From Micrasema longulum (lineage: Eukaryota; Arthropoda; Insecta; Trichoptera; Brachycentridae), in NCBI GenBank assembly GCA_022494885.1, contig JAGVSM010003647.1, positions 62,001 to 126,000 of the forward strand: a stretch of DNA of 64,000 bases. Direction: 5' to 3'. The position numbers were made by a program, and so were the translations under genes. Positions 12,700 through 25,560 of this stretch are shown here, in pieces; position 1 is the first letter of the stretch; each line of letters starts with the position of its first letter. The notes under the pieces were generated by a model. The model saw only the letters and a program-made list of their open reading frames with translations, had not been told where the DNA came from and ran no database searches.

Positions 12700-14417
12700 T
12701 GTACAACTTCAAAGAATTGATTGCAATAGTAAGTGCCAATTATTTTATAAGTTTATTGTTTTATGTAAATATTTACCATTTAACTTTTTTGCAAGATGAG
12801 AATTTATTAGATCACATGTACGTACAATAATAACTCGCTAATCCAATATTCACATTAACAATATCACAATTAATCTGCTAATGCAATATTCTACTAAAAT
12901 CTATTAAGAAACCTTTTTGAGAAATATTTGAATGTACAAATATTCCCCATATAGGTTTTTTTTTTGTACCTATAATATAGAGCTGCGTAGAAAACTCAAA
13001 ATGTTATATATCTTTATTAAAAATAAATAAAAACCTACTCTCTATGTTAATAATAAATTAATGAAAGATTCTCTTTACAACCTTCTTTTAAATGAGGAGT
13101 TATTGATGGAAAAATATTTATAATTTTGTTTTCAAACTACGCCGTTTTATTTTTTCTCAAAGTCACACACTTTATGCGGGAAAGGTAGTTCTACCCGTGC
13201 ACACAATTAGTGCTTCTCTGCGGGAAGAGTAGAAATACGTGGTACGCCTGCTCCACTTTAAAGGCGGGAAAGATGAATCTACTCGATTATTTCCTCCAAG
13301 TATTTTATGTCAATGCTTCAACATGCTCCAAATTACATACGCACATCTATAAAAAGAAAGACAAGCTGTTGTTTAATTTACATACACACATACCCTTTCA
13401 CAGCTCTTATACAAAACATGAAAGCTTGTGCATAAGATGATTTGATTAGTTAATGAGTTGATAAATTATATCCATCTTCTTTTCACACATTTTTATTATA
13501 TGGTTGGTGAGCAGAATGGTGACATTTTCAAATTGTATTTTTTATTATATGGATTCTTGTTTGTTTGTCGGTCTGCAATTGCGAATATAGACTAATCAAT
13601 ACCTATATATTTTTTATGTTGTGTCATAAATATCTTTGACTTCTACGTTTATCTCTTATTAGATTATCATAAACAATATATGGCGAGAGTTTATTTAAAA
13701 TTTCATCAAAAAATCACAGTTATTTTAGAAGGTAGAGATTTTTATAAATGTAGGAATTATTTCATTATTCGCTTATTTTTGTATGTTACATTACAGCAAA
13801 ACCCGCATAAAATGTGCTAATTAAATGTTTTAATTAAATTCAAAAGATATGTTTTTATGCGAGGAGAATCATTACTTGCATATCGATAGGTCAATGCAAA
13901 AACATTGTTTTGAAATGTTGAAAATTAGTTTCAAACTATTTAAATTTGTACTAAACCAGCCTCATTATATTCTCGAATAAAATTTAGTCTCACTGCACAA
14001 TTTATCATTTGCTTTTTTTATATTTGTGGCATAACTTTTGTGATATATCTCATAATTGCCAAAAATGCAGATCTGCGATAATTTTGGCATTGACATAATA
14101 ATATTCTGATAGTGTCAATTAAATTTTGAAATCAAATGCAATTTTAATGTATTTTTTTTAAAATCCTGAATTGTCGGAAATTTATTAATGATTAAATAAG
14201 CCTTCACCTAAACCTTCACTTAACTATGATAGCATAATTATTTATTGGGTAAACATATTAAACAAAAATTGTATATTTATTTTATAATAAATTAAACTAG
14301 ATGGATGTCATAATTTTATCATTCAGTGGTGTAAACGAAGTTAATGATTATTTTTTAAATAAATGTGTTCTACCACAATTTTAACAATCCCCTAAATATA
14401 CAAAACAAATAACTGGA
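12700..14417. other. AT-rich intergenic spacer
   Basis: No coding or repeat structure was recognised, apart from loosely repeated GCGGGAAAG-type motifs at 13170-13290. The open frame at 13210-13440 has no protein-like features. Confidence 0.4.
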
Positions 14418-14512
14418 ATGTTGTCCTGTAGCCAGTGTCGCGGACTCACCATAAGATGATTCCATTTTCTAATAGTGAGTTATTTACAACTCGTTGGAAA
14501 CGGCCCCTTGTT
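14418..14512 (+). mobile_element. SINE family T1, internally deleted
   Basis: TGTCCTGTAGCCAGTGTCGC matches the A-box side of T1, then jumps to the body (TTTCTAATAGTGAGTTATTT). The B box is lost. Confidence 0.6.
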
Positions 14513-15853
14513 TTTTTTCTTGTTGCTTCTTTTTTTATTTTCTTATATATCCCTGTTGTGTGTAAATCTGTTCTTGGTTTTATTTTTATACTCTTTGCCT
14601 TTTAAAAACCTATTTTCGTTTTAAGCTATTAGATATTAGTTCTTCCTATCAAAGTAATAAAAAAAACTTAATATCTTAAGTACACAATATCATTTTTAAA
14701 CCATATCGACAATTAAAAAGTGATGTGCCACTATTGCTGAAATTGAGTTTTACATATATTCATGATCGTAGAACAAGGACGCATGTGATTTTCTTCAACT
14801 TTACCCGAGAGCGGTTTAATTTTTTCTTTGACACTTTAGTATGTCAGAACTTGATAAAGTACAGAAGTATATAATTTGATACTTGCATTAATAATAATAA
14901 TAATAAAAATAACAATTACTTTATCTACTACATACGCACTTAGGTAATAGATTTCTCTGGATCATGTCTAGTCTGCCTAACTAGGTACAACCTGTTTTAA
15001 GGCAGACATCATATACAATATTTTTTTCAAGCCTGGAATATAAAGCCTTAATATAACCTTTTGAAGATAAAAGAAAGTCAATGTCGCTTTTTTCACACAT
15101 CCGTCGTTGTTCTACGATTACGGTGATATGTACCATTTTTCTCACAATTTTAAGCTGCATGGTATGAGCTTTCACTTATAGATATTGGGCGTAAACTTAG
15201 GCCTTTTGACACCCTCTTGTATGACGTTCATAAAATCAATGGATTTATATTACACAAAATTTTACTTTTTTTTTGTTTAGATTTACTTAAAACTGTGGTA
15301 TTTATCTTACACAACCCTAATAGTTTTACTTAACATTTGACTTACCTACATTTTTTGGAATTGATTAAATTAATAAATTCCTTAACTCCTCAAAAATTAA
15401 TTTTATGGCACGCCGTTTAGCCTCTTTACCATCATTTTTAATGAGCTTAATATGTTAAACAATTCTTATTTGTCCCAGCTCAACACGGTTTATTTTATAG
15501 CAAATAGGGACATGGATATTACAAAACCTATGAACTTTTGTAAATAATTAAGTAAGTCTTGATCAAATACCAACATTATGAAATATGTAATAATTATAAT
15601 AACTTGATTTAAGGTTATTCAAATAAATTGTAATCAGCTAGGTACTATTGAATACAAGGTGCTTAATGTACATTTTCTCTTTGGTATAAAGATTGCATTC
15701 CTAGATTCTTTAAAGTATTCAAAATATTCCATTGTAAAATCATTTATGTGTAATATGTCTGTAATTATGTCCTGTTTGTCGTTTTGAAATTCTTGTAAAA
15801 TTATTTTGTCTTTGGTTCTATAATAAACACATCATTCTATATATGTATGTAAA
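14513..15853. other. AT-rich intergenic spacer with a short AAT repeat
   Basis: An (AAT)n microsatellite lies at about 14886-14905. Nothing else was recognised. Confidence 0.4.
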
Positions 15854-15855
15854 TA

Positions 15856-16080
15856 CAGTAAAACTTCAGTTGTCCGGATTAATGAGTGCCAGATTTTATT
15901 GCTGTTGAATTAATACAGCAAATATAAATCACATTAAAAACTCACTTAAACATGTCCAGTAAAGTTAGTTGAACAATTAAATTTAAATTCAAAACACCTC
16001 CTTTATTTTTTATTTCCTGATAAAGATCTGGATATTTGGCGATCCGGAGGACTGGAGTTCGGATAAATGGAGTTCTACTG
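15856..16080. mobile_element. pogo-type MITE (225 bp, TA target)
   Basis: Begins CAGTAAAACTTCAGTTGTCC and ends in the inverted counterpart CAGTAGAACTCCATTTATCC, with TA on each side (15854-15855, 16081-16082). The insertion splits a TATGTATGTA run. CAG ends with TA duplications fit the pogo/Tigger branch of Tc1/mariner. Confidence 0.72.
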
Positions 16081-16103
16081 TATGTATGTATGTGTTTATA
16101 TTA

Positions 16104-16722
16104 AGGGGACCACAATATCAACAAAAAATCGTGTATTTAATGACCTGCTATTTAAGTGCTGTTTGTGTCCTGACACAGTAGTATGCGAGTTTTTTTGCTT
16201 TGAACTATTGTTTATCATTATTCACGAGTAAAAAAATCTATATTCTTAGAGGTTGGGGTCAGTGCTATGCAAGCTCTTGATGTCACTGCGACCTCTGAAA
16301 ATCTATTGAGACAAAAAATCTTTGTTATTGCCAAGGCTAAAATATCCATACCAGAAATTGAATAAGAACACAGGCACTTTATGTTAATTTTTTTTAACCA
16401 GGGCTTGAATGCCAGCAAGACCACTAACGCCATTAAAAAAGTTTATGGTGAGGAGCTAACAGCACGTAAATATCAATCTTGGTTTCAATGGTTCAAATCG
16501 GGCATTCAAAATCTAAAAGATTCACCTTAATTTGGACCGCCTTCAAAATTGTATGACGACATATCAAAATTTCTGTTCAAGTAAATCCTCGATCAGCCAT
16601 TGAGAAATTATTGCAGATACTCAAATCTCCTTAGTCAACTGTGCTGTAACATTTACAATGCTTCGACAGAATGAATAGAATGGGAATTCGTGTGAAAATG
16701 TGGGATTTCTTTATGGTCCCCT
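16104..16722 (+). mobile_element. decayed mariner element with transposase remnant
   Basis: Short inverted ends AGGGGACCACAA and AGGGGACCATAAA bound about 620 bases. From about 16385 translation gives NAIKKVYGEELTARKYQSWF and then WFKSGIQNLKDSP, the helix-turn-helix start of a mariner transposase, soon broken by stops. The catalytic part is missing. A segment at 16232-16310 recurs inverted at about 33315-33390. Confidence 0.65.
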
Positions 16723-16805
16723 CTAAATTCATTTAAAATATTCTTTGAAATTAATGATTGAATTTTTGTATAAAACTGAAATTTTAACTGTTTTTAATAT
16801 GTATG

Positions 16806-16862
16806 TATATTTTGCACCACAGAGGGCTTAATTACAGTGGTGTATTATTATAGCACAAATTT
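16806..16862 (-). mobile_element. SINE family T3, 3' fragment
   Basis: Matches the body of T3 copies at 47609 and 59905 (TTTGCACCAC...TTACAGTGGTG). Confidence 0.45.
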
Positions 16863-16910
16863 TTATTATTATAGACAACTAATATAGCGCTATTTTCATA
16901 ATATAATCAG

Positions 16911-17816
16911 GTGAATCGGGGGGGCGCAAAGAGGAGGAATTCTCAGGAATGTAGAATTGCCACTTGGAATGTAAGAGGACGTATGACTGATAAGATGAAT
17001 GAACTGTGTGATATAATGAAGAATAAATGTATAGATTTATTGTGTGTCTCTGAGACTTGGAAGAAAGGGAGTGGTTCGATGGAGCACGGTGATACTCTGG
17101 TTCTCTGGTCCGGTCTCCCTGAGACGGACAGAGCTTGCCGGGGTGTTGCTGCGTTTCTATCGCCAAGAATGATAGAGGGCATGAATGAATATGAATTTGT
17201 AAGTGAGAGACTCATGTTTGTCAGATTTAAGGTCGGACTGACAAGATTGCTTGTTATCATAGGATACGCTCCTGTCAACTCCGACTGTGAATCTGAGAAG
17301 GACGAGTTTTGGACGAGTCTAATGAATGTGATGAATGGGAAAAAAGATAGCGAAAGGATAGTTTTGGCTGGAGATCTTAATGGTTGGGTGGGAACAAGGA
17401 GAGATGGGCTGGAGTCAGCTCTAGGTATGTTTGGGGATGCAAGAGTGAATGACAATGGGAAAAGACTGCTAGAGGTATGCCTGGAATGGAACCTTTTTGT
17501 ATCAAATACATTTTTCGAACATAAAGGAATCCACCAATACACATGGGAGAGAGGAAATGAAAGGTCGATTATCGATTATGTCATCATTGACTCTAGATTG
17601 AAGCCTGTAACTGTCGACACACGTGTGTACAGAGGGGCCGAGATGGAATCAGACCATTTTTTAGTGGTCTCAAGGGTGATTCTGTTTAAGGGATGGCGGT
17701 CCCAAACAAAAAAAGTCCAGGCTCCTTCTAGAGTCAAAGTTGAAAAACTGCAAAATGCTGACATAAAAGATAATTTTGAAAGATCTGTGAGTCACAGACT
17801 GAACGAAAAGATGTAG
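16911..17816 (+). pseudogene. LINE copy B: endonuclease domain frame
   Basis: 301 codons carrying an apparently complete apurinic-type endonuclease domain, ending at a TAG. It is the best-preserved reading frame of any repeat in this window. The domain makes the nick that primes LINE insertion. Confidence 0.8.
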
Positions 17817-17821
17817 AATGT

Positions 17822-18112
17822 ATGGGTATAAATGATATGTGGGAGTGTTTGAAAATAAGTATGTGCGAGGCGGCGAAAGAAGTGTGCGGTGTGACAACGC
17901 TAGGGAGAAAGAAAGGTGATGCGTGGTGGGACGACGAAGTCAAAAAACTCGTTAAAGAAAAGAAGGATGCGTGGATAAATTTGCTTGCTGTAAAAAAGAA
18001 TACAATTGAATATGAATCGGCTAAACGCGTGTATGGTGAAAGTAAGAAAAAGGTTAAGCAGGGTGTATGTGAACGGAAGAAAAAATTGAAGGATGAAGAA
18101 GGAAAAAATTGA
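17822..18112 (+). pseudogene. LINE copy B: linker frame
   Basis: Lys- and Glu-rich 96-codon stretch between endonuclease and RT, with DMWECLKISMCEAAKEVCG and WWDDEVKKLVKEKKDAWINL, typical of the connector before LINE RT domains. Confidence 0.6.
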
Positions 18113-19661
18113 AGGATGAAGAAGGAATGAAAATGACACACAATTTCCATGAAAACATTAAAGTTTTCTGGAAAGCTGTGAAAAACTCCAGGAGTAGCAG
18201 TGAAAGCGGAGGCATGACAGTTGTTAAAGATAAGGATGGAAAAATGGTGACTAGTGAGAGTGGAATAAAAGAGAGATGGAAGGAATACTTTGAGGAAGTT
18301 TATGAATCGCACACTGGTAACTCGGGCGGTGCCGATGTATCGACATTATCCGAGGTGTGTCTGAACGCAAATGATGAGGTAAGTCAGATTAGTATGAAAG
18401 AAATTATCAGCGTTGTCAAATGTATGCGGAATGGTAAAGCGCAAGGGTATGACTGTATTGCAGCAGAGTTTATTAAGTCGGGTGGCAAATTAATTCTCAC
18501 ATGGCTACATAAACTTTTTAACTTGTGTCTCAAGGAGGAAAGGACTCCACCTGATTGGAGGAGGGCAGTTGTTATGCCGTTATACAAGGGAAAGGGTTCT
18601 AAGGTGGAGTGTGGGAATTACAGAGCTATCAGTCTTCTGAGCGCTGTCGGCAAAATGTATGGAAGAATACTGATAGAAAGAGTAAGAAACGTGACCAAGG
18701 AGAAAGTATGGGATGTACAGAGTGGATTTATGAATGGTAGAGGATGTATGGATCAAATATTTGCATTACGCAATATGACAGAAAAGTTTTTGGCGAAAAA
18801 CCAGAAGCATTTTGCGCTTTTGTTGATTTGCAAAAAGCATTTGATCGAGTTGATAGGAAAAAATTATGGATGGTTCTATCGGAGTATGGAGTGAGTGACA
18901 ACCTTGTCCGCGCTATTGCTTCTTTGTACAAAGATAGTGTAGCGTGTGTAAGAGTAAATGGGTCATTAACTTCCTGGTTTGACATCCCTAAAGGAGTCAA
19001 ACAGGGATGTGTAATGTCACCGTGGTTATTCAACATATACATGGATAAATGTATGAGAGAATTGAAAAGTATGGATGTGGGAGCGAAAATGAGTAATCTA
19101 ACTGTCAGTTGCCTTCTGTACGCCGATGACGCAGTCCTCCTAGCTGACAGCGAAGAGGAACTGCAATCCTTGGTTACAAAGGTTTACGAAGTGTGCAAGG
19201 AGAGTGATTTGCTAATGAATGTGCAAAAGTCGAACGTCATGGTCTTTGAAAGAAATGTAGCTATGACTGAATGTAAGATTGTAGTAAATGGAGATAGTTT
19301 GAAACAGGTCGAAGAATTTGTATATCTGGGTAGTATGTTTACTAGAGATGGAAATATGGACAAGGATATTGAAAGGAGGGTTAGTGCCGGTAACAGAGTT
19401 AATGGTGCCTTAAAGTCTGTCGTAGCAAATAAGTGTCTATCGCAAGAGGCTAAATTAGCAGTTCATAATGGAGTTCTGTTACCAACCCTAATGTATGGAA
19501 GCGAAGCATGGAGTTGGAAAAAAAGGGACGAAAGTAGACTGAATGCTGTTGAAATGCGATCCCTCAGGCAAATGTGCGGAAAAACAATGTATCATAGGTG
19601 CCCTAATGTCGAAATTAGAGCAGAATGCAAGGCTGAGTTAAGCATTATCGACAAAATTTAG
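18109..19661 (+). pseudogene. LINE copy B: reverse transcriptase in two frames
   Basis: 18109-18815 carries the RT fingers region and 18744-19661 carries the palm with YADDAVLL and the C-terminal part. One base is missing near 18813 relative to the copy at 51.9 kb, which explains the frame change. Confidence 0.8.
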
Positions 19662-20321
19662 AAAGGTCTTTTGCGATGGTTCGGTCATGTGGAGCGAATG
19701 AATGATGAAAGAACGGCTAAAAAGATTTATGATGCGAATGTGTCTGGTTGTAGAAGTCGAGGAAGGCCGAGAAAGACATGGCATGATCAAGTACAACAAT
19801 TCTTGAAAGTGGTCATGTGAAAAGTCGGAATAATCGACGTGCGTGCATGAGAAGATGTATGAATGTGAAGGAAGCAAAGGAAGTGTGCCAGGACAGAGTG
19901 GTGTGGCGTTCTATCCTCTCTGCCTACCCCTCTGGGGAAATGGCGTGATGGTTAGTTAGTTAGTTAAGGGCGGTTTACAAAGAAATTCTATTAAATTGAT
20001 TTTAATTTGACTTCAAATTCAAGTAGAACTTTTTAGCAAAACGATTTGTTTTGTCATTAAATCCTGCAAATTTATTCAAATGATTTAGAAAACAGGTGGG
20101 TTTTAAGTTTTTTTGTTCAAAACACCACTTCACCTTCTGAAATAATATACCACCTAAACCATTTACATACATTGTTATTAAAATAGTAAATAGTTATATA
20201 AATCTAGGCCTTTGTAAGTAAAAAAACTTTTTATACTGTGAGGTAATAATTATGTATATTATGTATTTTTTAATTTATTGAAATCTTAATAATCTAGATT
20301 AAAAATGATTTCAAACTTATA

Positions 20322-20724
20322 ATGAGGAAGTTCAGTGTCCTTTTTTATTTGTTAAAAGACTATTAAACTAAGCCAAAAAAAATAAAAAAAATTTACTTGT
20401 CGTATTATCAGTGCTATGATTTTTTAAAGTTATGTATTTCTGAAACAACTCCACGTGTGACGTCAGAGGTTGTTCCCTGTTAGTTCTTCCTATTGGTTCG
20501 TTTACGGTACACCAACCGGATATTTTTCCCAACTCTCGCATCATTGGTTGGTTCACATGAACCAGGGACGTCAATCAAAGTAGTGCGTTTTTATTAAAAT
20601 ATTTTTTATAATTTTTTTTGTACATTTTCAAGAAACGTTGCTGTACAATTTAATGCTCTAATTTTTACTGCGCGCAAGAAAACATTTTTTGTATCCAGTT
20701 TCCCGTAGGGCTGAAGTTCCTCAT
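20322..20724. mobile_element. MITE family M1 copy
   Basis: 403 bases with inverted ends ATGAGGAAGTTCAG / ATGAGGAACTTCAG and flanking TA (20320-20321, 20725-20726). Close relative of the copy at 10875. Confidence 0.75.
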
Positions 20725-20834
20725 TAACAATATATGTAAATATGTCGTAAATTGTATTATACGAGAATTAAATGTAAAGACATGCAAATTTATATACAAT
20801 ATAAAAGAAAAAATCATTCATTTTTCATTCATTT

Positions 20835-21019
20835 TTCATTCATTATTCCCTTTCCGCACCTAATGGTGCACAGGGCACTGCATTGGTACACCAATCGCAG
20901 CGTGTATTGATCATTTTTGTTACATGAAGGTAAGATGATCAGTCTTACGATTCAGGTACCAGTCTAGAGACCTCTTGCATGGTAGGCAAACGCGCCGACC
21001 ATTACACCACGAGGCTGAC
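20835..21019 (-). mobile_element. SINE family T2, internally deleted copy
   Basis: Same body and head as the copy at 56031 but lacks the middle, including the B box (deletion near 20975). The tRNA-like start on the minus strand reads GTCAGCCTCGTGGTGTAATG. Confidence 0.6.
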
Positions 21020-21429
21020 AAAAGGAAAGGAAAAATAGTGTTCACATTTCATTACTCACCCACAACGATAATGCCTGCACGCTGTCGCTGATTTACTTTC
21101 TGAAATTATTATCTAAGTTTAATATATATCACTTTCATTGGCTCCAGTACGATTATTATTTATATTGCAAATTCTATATGTGCATAATTATGGTTTTAAA
21201 ATATTTTTTTAATGTACATATGGATGTAGTAATATTATTATACCAAGAGAGCCGATTTGGCATGTATCTGTAATTAATTAATTATTGTTACCATTTAATA
21301 TTATTTTCTTTTTTAACATTTTTTTTATTACAGGTACAGAAAAATATTTGAAAACATTCAAAATTATATTGTAAATATTCCCTCAATTGTATAGGAATTA
21401 TAATATCCTTTGTGTATACTTTTATATAA

Positions 21430-21618
21430 TTAGAGATAATATGACAATTTCTCTAGCAGATAAATTGCCATGGCCGTTGATATTCTAAATAAATTTTGGA
21501 ACTGTTGTTCCTCCAGCTCTAAAGGGTTTTGGCTATCTCTTAACAGCCTATAATGGAGCCTCATAGAATTTGCTTCCTCTGCGTCCACTATATCCCAGGC
21601 TAAATATCCTGCAGCCAT
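21430..21618 (-). pseudogene. possible PIF/Harbinger transposase N-terminal fragment
   Basis: 62 codons with RLLRDSQNPLELEEQQFQNL and FRISTAMAIYLLEKL, resembling the region before the nuclease domain of HARBI1-like proteins. The catalytic DDE part was not found nearby. The resemblance is from memory of the family and may be wrong. Confidence 0.35.
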
Positions 21619-22625
21619 TATTAGAATATTTTTTATCTATAATCCTAAAATGAAATAACAATGCATTATTAATAATAACATGACACTGCCGTATGTCCAA
21701 AATCTATAATTGTATGCAAACTTCAATGTGGTTGGCATTCAATTATATGTTATAGTTCATTACTTTAATTAAAAATATTTGTTGGAAAACAATCTTATGA
21801 GTACTTCAGCGATCATTAAGTAAACTCGATGTATAGTAAGCATCTGCAATAAATCAATTTTATTAGGTATTACAAGGGTACATTTATAAACATTTGAATT
21901 ACAAAGTTTGACAAAAGCATAGTAATTATTTTACGTAGATGGTAATTTATAATGAAAAAAATACATAATAAAGTAACAAACAATGTTTACTTGCGTTTAT
22001 ATGCGAAATTACCTATGTATTTAGAATATTTTTCTGTTAAAAACAAAATTTCACAAAATCCTTAGCATTAGCGTCGGGTAAAATGGCCGCCTTAAGTGAA
22101 GGAAAGTTTTAAGGACTTTGGCCTTCGCGGAAGAAATTCATCTGTCAAATTTTTGATCGAGAATCGCAAACATCTTAAACTAAGGATTTGATCCTTAATA
22201 GTAGCCTTAAGTTAAGGAACATAGTTACAGAATCGCGGTTCTGACCAGATATCGGATAGTAGTTCAATATCCAGCGGATACCTAATATTCATTAAACTGA
22301 ACTTAAATTACATGAAATCAAAGCCAATAAATTGATTTATTGATATTGGCCGTGTTTGGGAGAAACGAAGTAACCCTCATTAAAAAAAAATGTCTTTTTT
22401 GCATAAAAATGTTCGCCAGTGTTCATTATACACTCTAGAAAAAAGAATTTAACCTTCAACTAAGAAATTATTATTAAAAAAACATATTTGCGTGAAAAAA
22501 AAAGAGGTAAAACTATTCAAAACCATTATAAATATTTTTTTATAAACTTATAAACCATATTTAAATGCAACTCATTGATGGATAAGTAATCATTAAAAAT
22601 ATCATGAAAATATTAAAATTAATTT

Positions 22626-22668
22626 TTATTTTATTATTATTATTATTATTATTAATATTATTAATAAT
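22626..22668. repeat. ATT microsatellite
   Basis: TTATTATTATTATTATT run. Confidence 0.8.
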
Positions 22669-22739
22669 ACAGTAGCAGCTATTAAGCTGATGCGTGTATA
22701 TCAAGTGTACAAGTACATGGTTATTAAATATTATAAATT

Positions 22740-22930
22740 GATGTGCGCACCTAAACGCCTAGGCGTTTTTTTAATACATTAACTGAACTAGCACCAATCA
22801 CTTTCTCAGGAAGGCCATTCCATTTCTCCACAACTCGGTTTGTCAGAAAGTTCTTCCTGGGGTTGGATGAGAAGGAGGTAGTGCGTAATTTCAAGTTTTG
22901 ACTTGTCTAAATTGATCTGTGGCAACTAAT
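22740..22930 (-). mobile_element. CR1/L2-like LINE, C-terminal coding fragment
   Basis: The minus strand reads LRTTSFSSNPRKNFLTNRV, then VEKWNGLPEKVIGASSVNVL and KKRL followed by a stop, the typical end of CR1/L2-type reverse transcriptase ORFs. Confidence 0.7.
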
Positions 22931-22944
22931 TATTTATATCACCC

Positions 22945-23060
22945 TTAATGAAGTATATATTAAGTGCCCTCGGCATGGGTAACCCCAGTGAGGCCACATT
23001 ATTTTTATTATTAATCATTGTTTATAATGGGAAAAAAAATGAATGTATGAATATATTATA
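22945..23060 (+). mobile_element. LINE family Q, 3' tail
   Basis: Shares AAGTGCCCTCGGCATGGGTA and CCAGTGAGG...CACATTATTTTTATT with 51140-51235 and, inverted, 27900-27965. Confidence 0.5.
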
Positions 23061-25018
23061 TTATAATAGATACACAATGGTTACTTGTTTTAGGAGTAAA
23101 GTTGTTTATGCAAATTATCACAATGTTTTAATTAGTTTTGGAGCTGAGAGATTGTTAAATTTATTTATGTCCGTATAAAAACATATGTCTAACGAGAGAA
23201 AGTCAATAATTTTTAAGAGTTATGCCTTTGTAGAATTTAAAATGAGTGCTTTTTTAATATAATGGATAATATAACTCAACACTTCAAATTTTTGACCTGT
23301 CGTTCTCAGGAATGGAACCATCGATATATTTGTTATTTATTGTGTTGATGGTTATGGTAGAATCCCGTTTTAAAAAAAATACATATTAAAAATAAAATAA
23401 ACTGTAACTTCTATCTTTCAATTTTATTTTTGTATACATTTACATATTTTTTATTTTGTTGATTTTGGGATTTCTTACCACCAAAGTGTTTTGGTTTAAT
23501 GCATTGATATGTAGTTAGAATATTATATTCTTAGACTTTATATGTACTAGCTAGCCACATTGGTGCTTGTGTTTAAGAAACATTTTACAAATCTCAGATA
23601 GATTTTTAGATAAATGACTGTTTTGTTGGTAAGCTTAAGTACCTTTTGTTTATTGTTATTGTTACATAAAAACAATTTAAAAAATCAAAATGTTTTATTA
23701 CCCGTACATATAATTTCCTGTAGCCCATGCAAATTGGTGTATATTTAAACAAATAAACGATAGAAAACTAATTTTAACGAAAAGGCGGACTGTAAATGAA
23801 AAAAGAATTTCATTCAGTTTTGTGATAAGGAAATATTTGAAGAAAGGATAGGAACATAGAATGGATACCTACCTTTAATATGATCTGAATGTTCTTCAAT
23901 TTCGGGCACTGGATGATAAAATGGACTATAAAATGTAACAGTGTTTCCAACAAGGCGCGATTAATCTAAGCACGTTTTATGCAATTTTATGTGAAGTCAA
24001 AAATATTGTTTTGTTTTTATTCTAAATTCAAATCTTCTAATTTTGAATTTCTTCTATCTTGATGTTAGGTGGTACCACAAGGATGGGAATGAAAGGTAAT
24101 CGGCCAGGAATAGTATTGATAAATGCTGTTATTTACTTAACAGCTACAGCTGTGGCGATTTTGCAGATGAGGCAAGTGCGGCTCCACCTCACTAAAATAT
24201 CATACTCCACACGTTCACAAAGCGGCGTGTTAAATAAAAAGCCTTAATATTGTTCATTGAATCGGCATTCACTAACAAAGTAAATAACAAAGGCAGTAAT
24301 ATGAATAATCTAAAAATAATAGAAATTCACAAAAATTTAAATTCTGAGAACAACCTAATCAATAATCACACATTTAATCACCCCTCACCTTTATTGACTA
24401 TGTTCTGTCTGTTAATTAAATCTTAGATTTAATTATTATAACTTCCACTTATGTGCTAAATTTTAAGAAATAAACTCTACTTAACGTCCTTTCCCTCATT
24501 GATCATATTTTCATATCTGTACTTTAGATAACGATCCATTTATATGCTAACACCTTAGATAAGTGGAATAAAAAACCCCCCTGCTCTGAGTTTCACTGAT
24601 TAATTTGTTTATTTTTTGTTTAAATTCTATGACATTGTGAACAATATTCTGTGTTTACTATATTCGTTTTATATCACCCGTCAATGGAAAGAGTGCTCTC
24701 CCGAAACTGTAGTAGTGTTCTTGTAAAATAATAAAAATTGTGTAACACTAATAACTACGTTTTATTTTCATAATAATTTAAAAAGCCTTAATATTAAAAT
24801 ATACCAACGTAAAAAGAACCCTATTCCCTTGTCCAAAATACAGTTTTTTGCAACGCACGGGCAATGCACACGACATCTTCACTATTTTCATCAAAAAACA
24901 TTTTTGTTTCAATGTACGTAAGATTGGAATAGCTCCATATTACAACTCGGCTGTCAGTGGTGTGTCTGAGAAGGATACTGTCTTTCTTCTGACATATTGT
25001 TAGACGTGAGCTCGACAA
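23061..25018. other. AT-rich spacer, nothing recognised
   Basis: Two short open frames (24059-24247 plus, 24821-25018 minus) look somewhat protein-like but could not be assigned. Confidence 0.3.
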
Positions 25019-25019
25019 T

Positions 25020-25235
25020 CTAGAAAAGGTAATACTGTCTGGCCGAGTTGAAGGTAGGTGAAGCCGGGGTAGAATCCCACATTTATGGACTGACCAAATA
25101 AAGGAGGCTATGGGGCTAAAATTTGATGTGTCAGTTCATCGGGCTGACGACAGACTGGAGTGGAACAGACTAATCGGAAGTGTTCATGGTGATCACGATC
25201 CTCAGCATTGAGGGACCGACTTGGTAGAAGTATGT
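25020..25235 (+). mobile_element. RTE-like LINE, last part of ORF2
   Basis: Plus-strand reading gives SRGRIPHLWTDQIKEAMG, then DDRLEWNRLIG and GDHDPQH, the usual C-terminal block of RTE-type endonuclease/reverse transcriptase polyproteins. Confidence 0.6.
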
Positions 25236-25434
25236 AAGATTAAGTTTGGCGGACATTAATATCGTGAGATCGATAAGAATCGGTGAGAGCGCAAAGTAAA
25301 TGGAGCCTCAAACGAGTTAGTTGATATTTGTGGAATGTTTTGATCATAATAAATTCAAACGATGAAGCTTATTTTCATGGCGTCTTGTGTATGAAGCAAG
25401 AGAAAGAGGGACGGCCAGCGGATTTTTTGTGCCA

Positions 25435-25560
25435 GTGTATCTACTGCCTTTATGAGGAATGATGTAATAAGAGAACAGATGCAGTAAACTCCGGTGACAA
25501 CTGTCGTCAAGCGGAGGCGATGCGGTTGGCTAAGCCATGTACTGTGAATGCCTTATACTG
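25435..25560 (+). mobile_element. LINE reverse-transcriptase fragment
   Basis: Reads MRNDVIREQMQ, a stop, then TPVTTVVKRRRCGWLSHVL, matching the KRRRLRWFGHV-type block of RTE LINEs. It directly abuts the oppositely oriented fragment at 25560. Confidence 0.5.

Larger units (their letters stand above)
16905..19966 (+). mobile_element. RTE-like LINE copy B, nearly complete but frame-broken
   Basis: Non-LTR retrotransposon with an endonuclease followed by a reverse transcriptase. Endonuclease (16911-17816): ATWNVRG, VSETW, AGDLNGWVG, then SDHFLVV carry the expected catalytic Asn, Glu, Asp and His residues. The linker (17822-18112) is Lys-rich. The RT part (from 18109) has NYRAISLLSAVGKM, FVDLQKAFDRVDRKKLW, KGVKQGCVMSPWLFNIYMD and YADDAVLL (near 19119-19130), then a C-terminal part to [11 protein letters not shown]. 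Breaks: a stop at 17814-17816 with a frame change, a 23-base duplication near 18085-18130, a one-base loss near 18813 and a stop at 19659-19661. It ends with a (GTTA)n tail. Clade placement is by eye. Confidence 0.88.

Noticed and set aside
16943..17542. 199-codon minus-strand open frame
   Set aside because: Shadow of the LINE endonuclease frame on the opposite strand; same for 17734-18312 minus.
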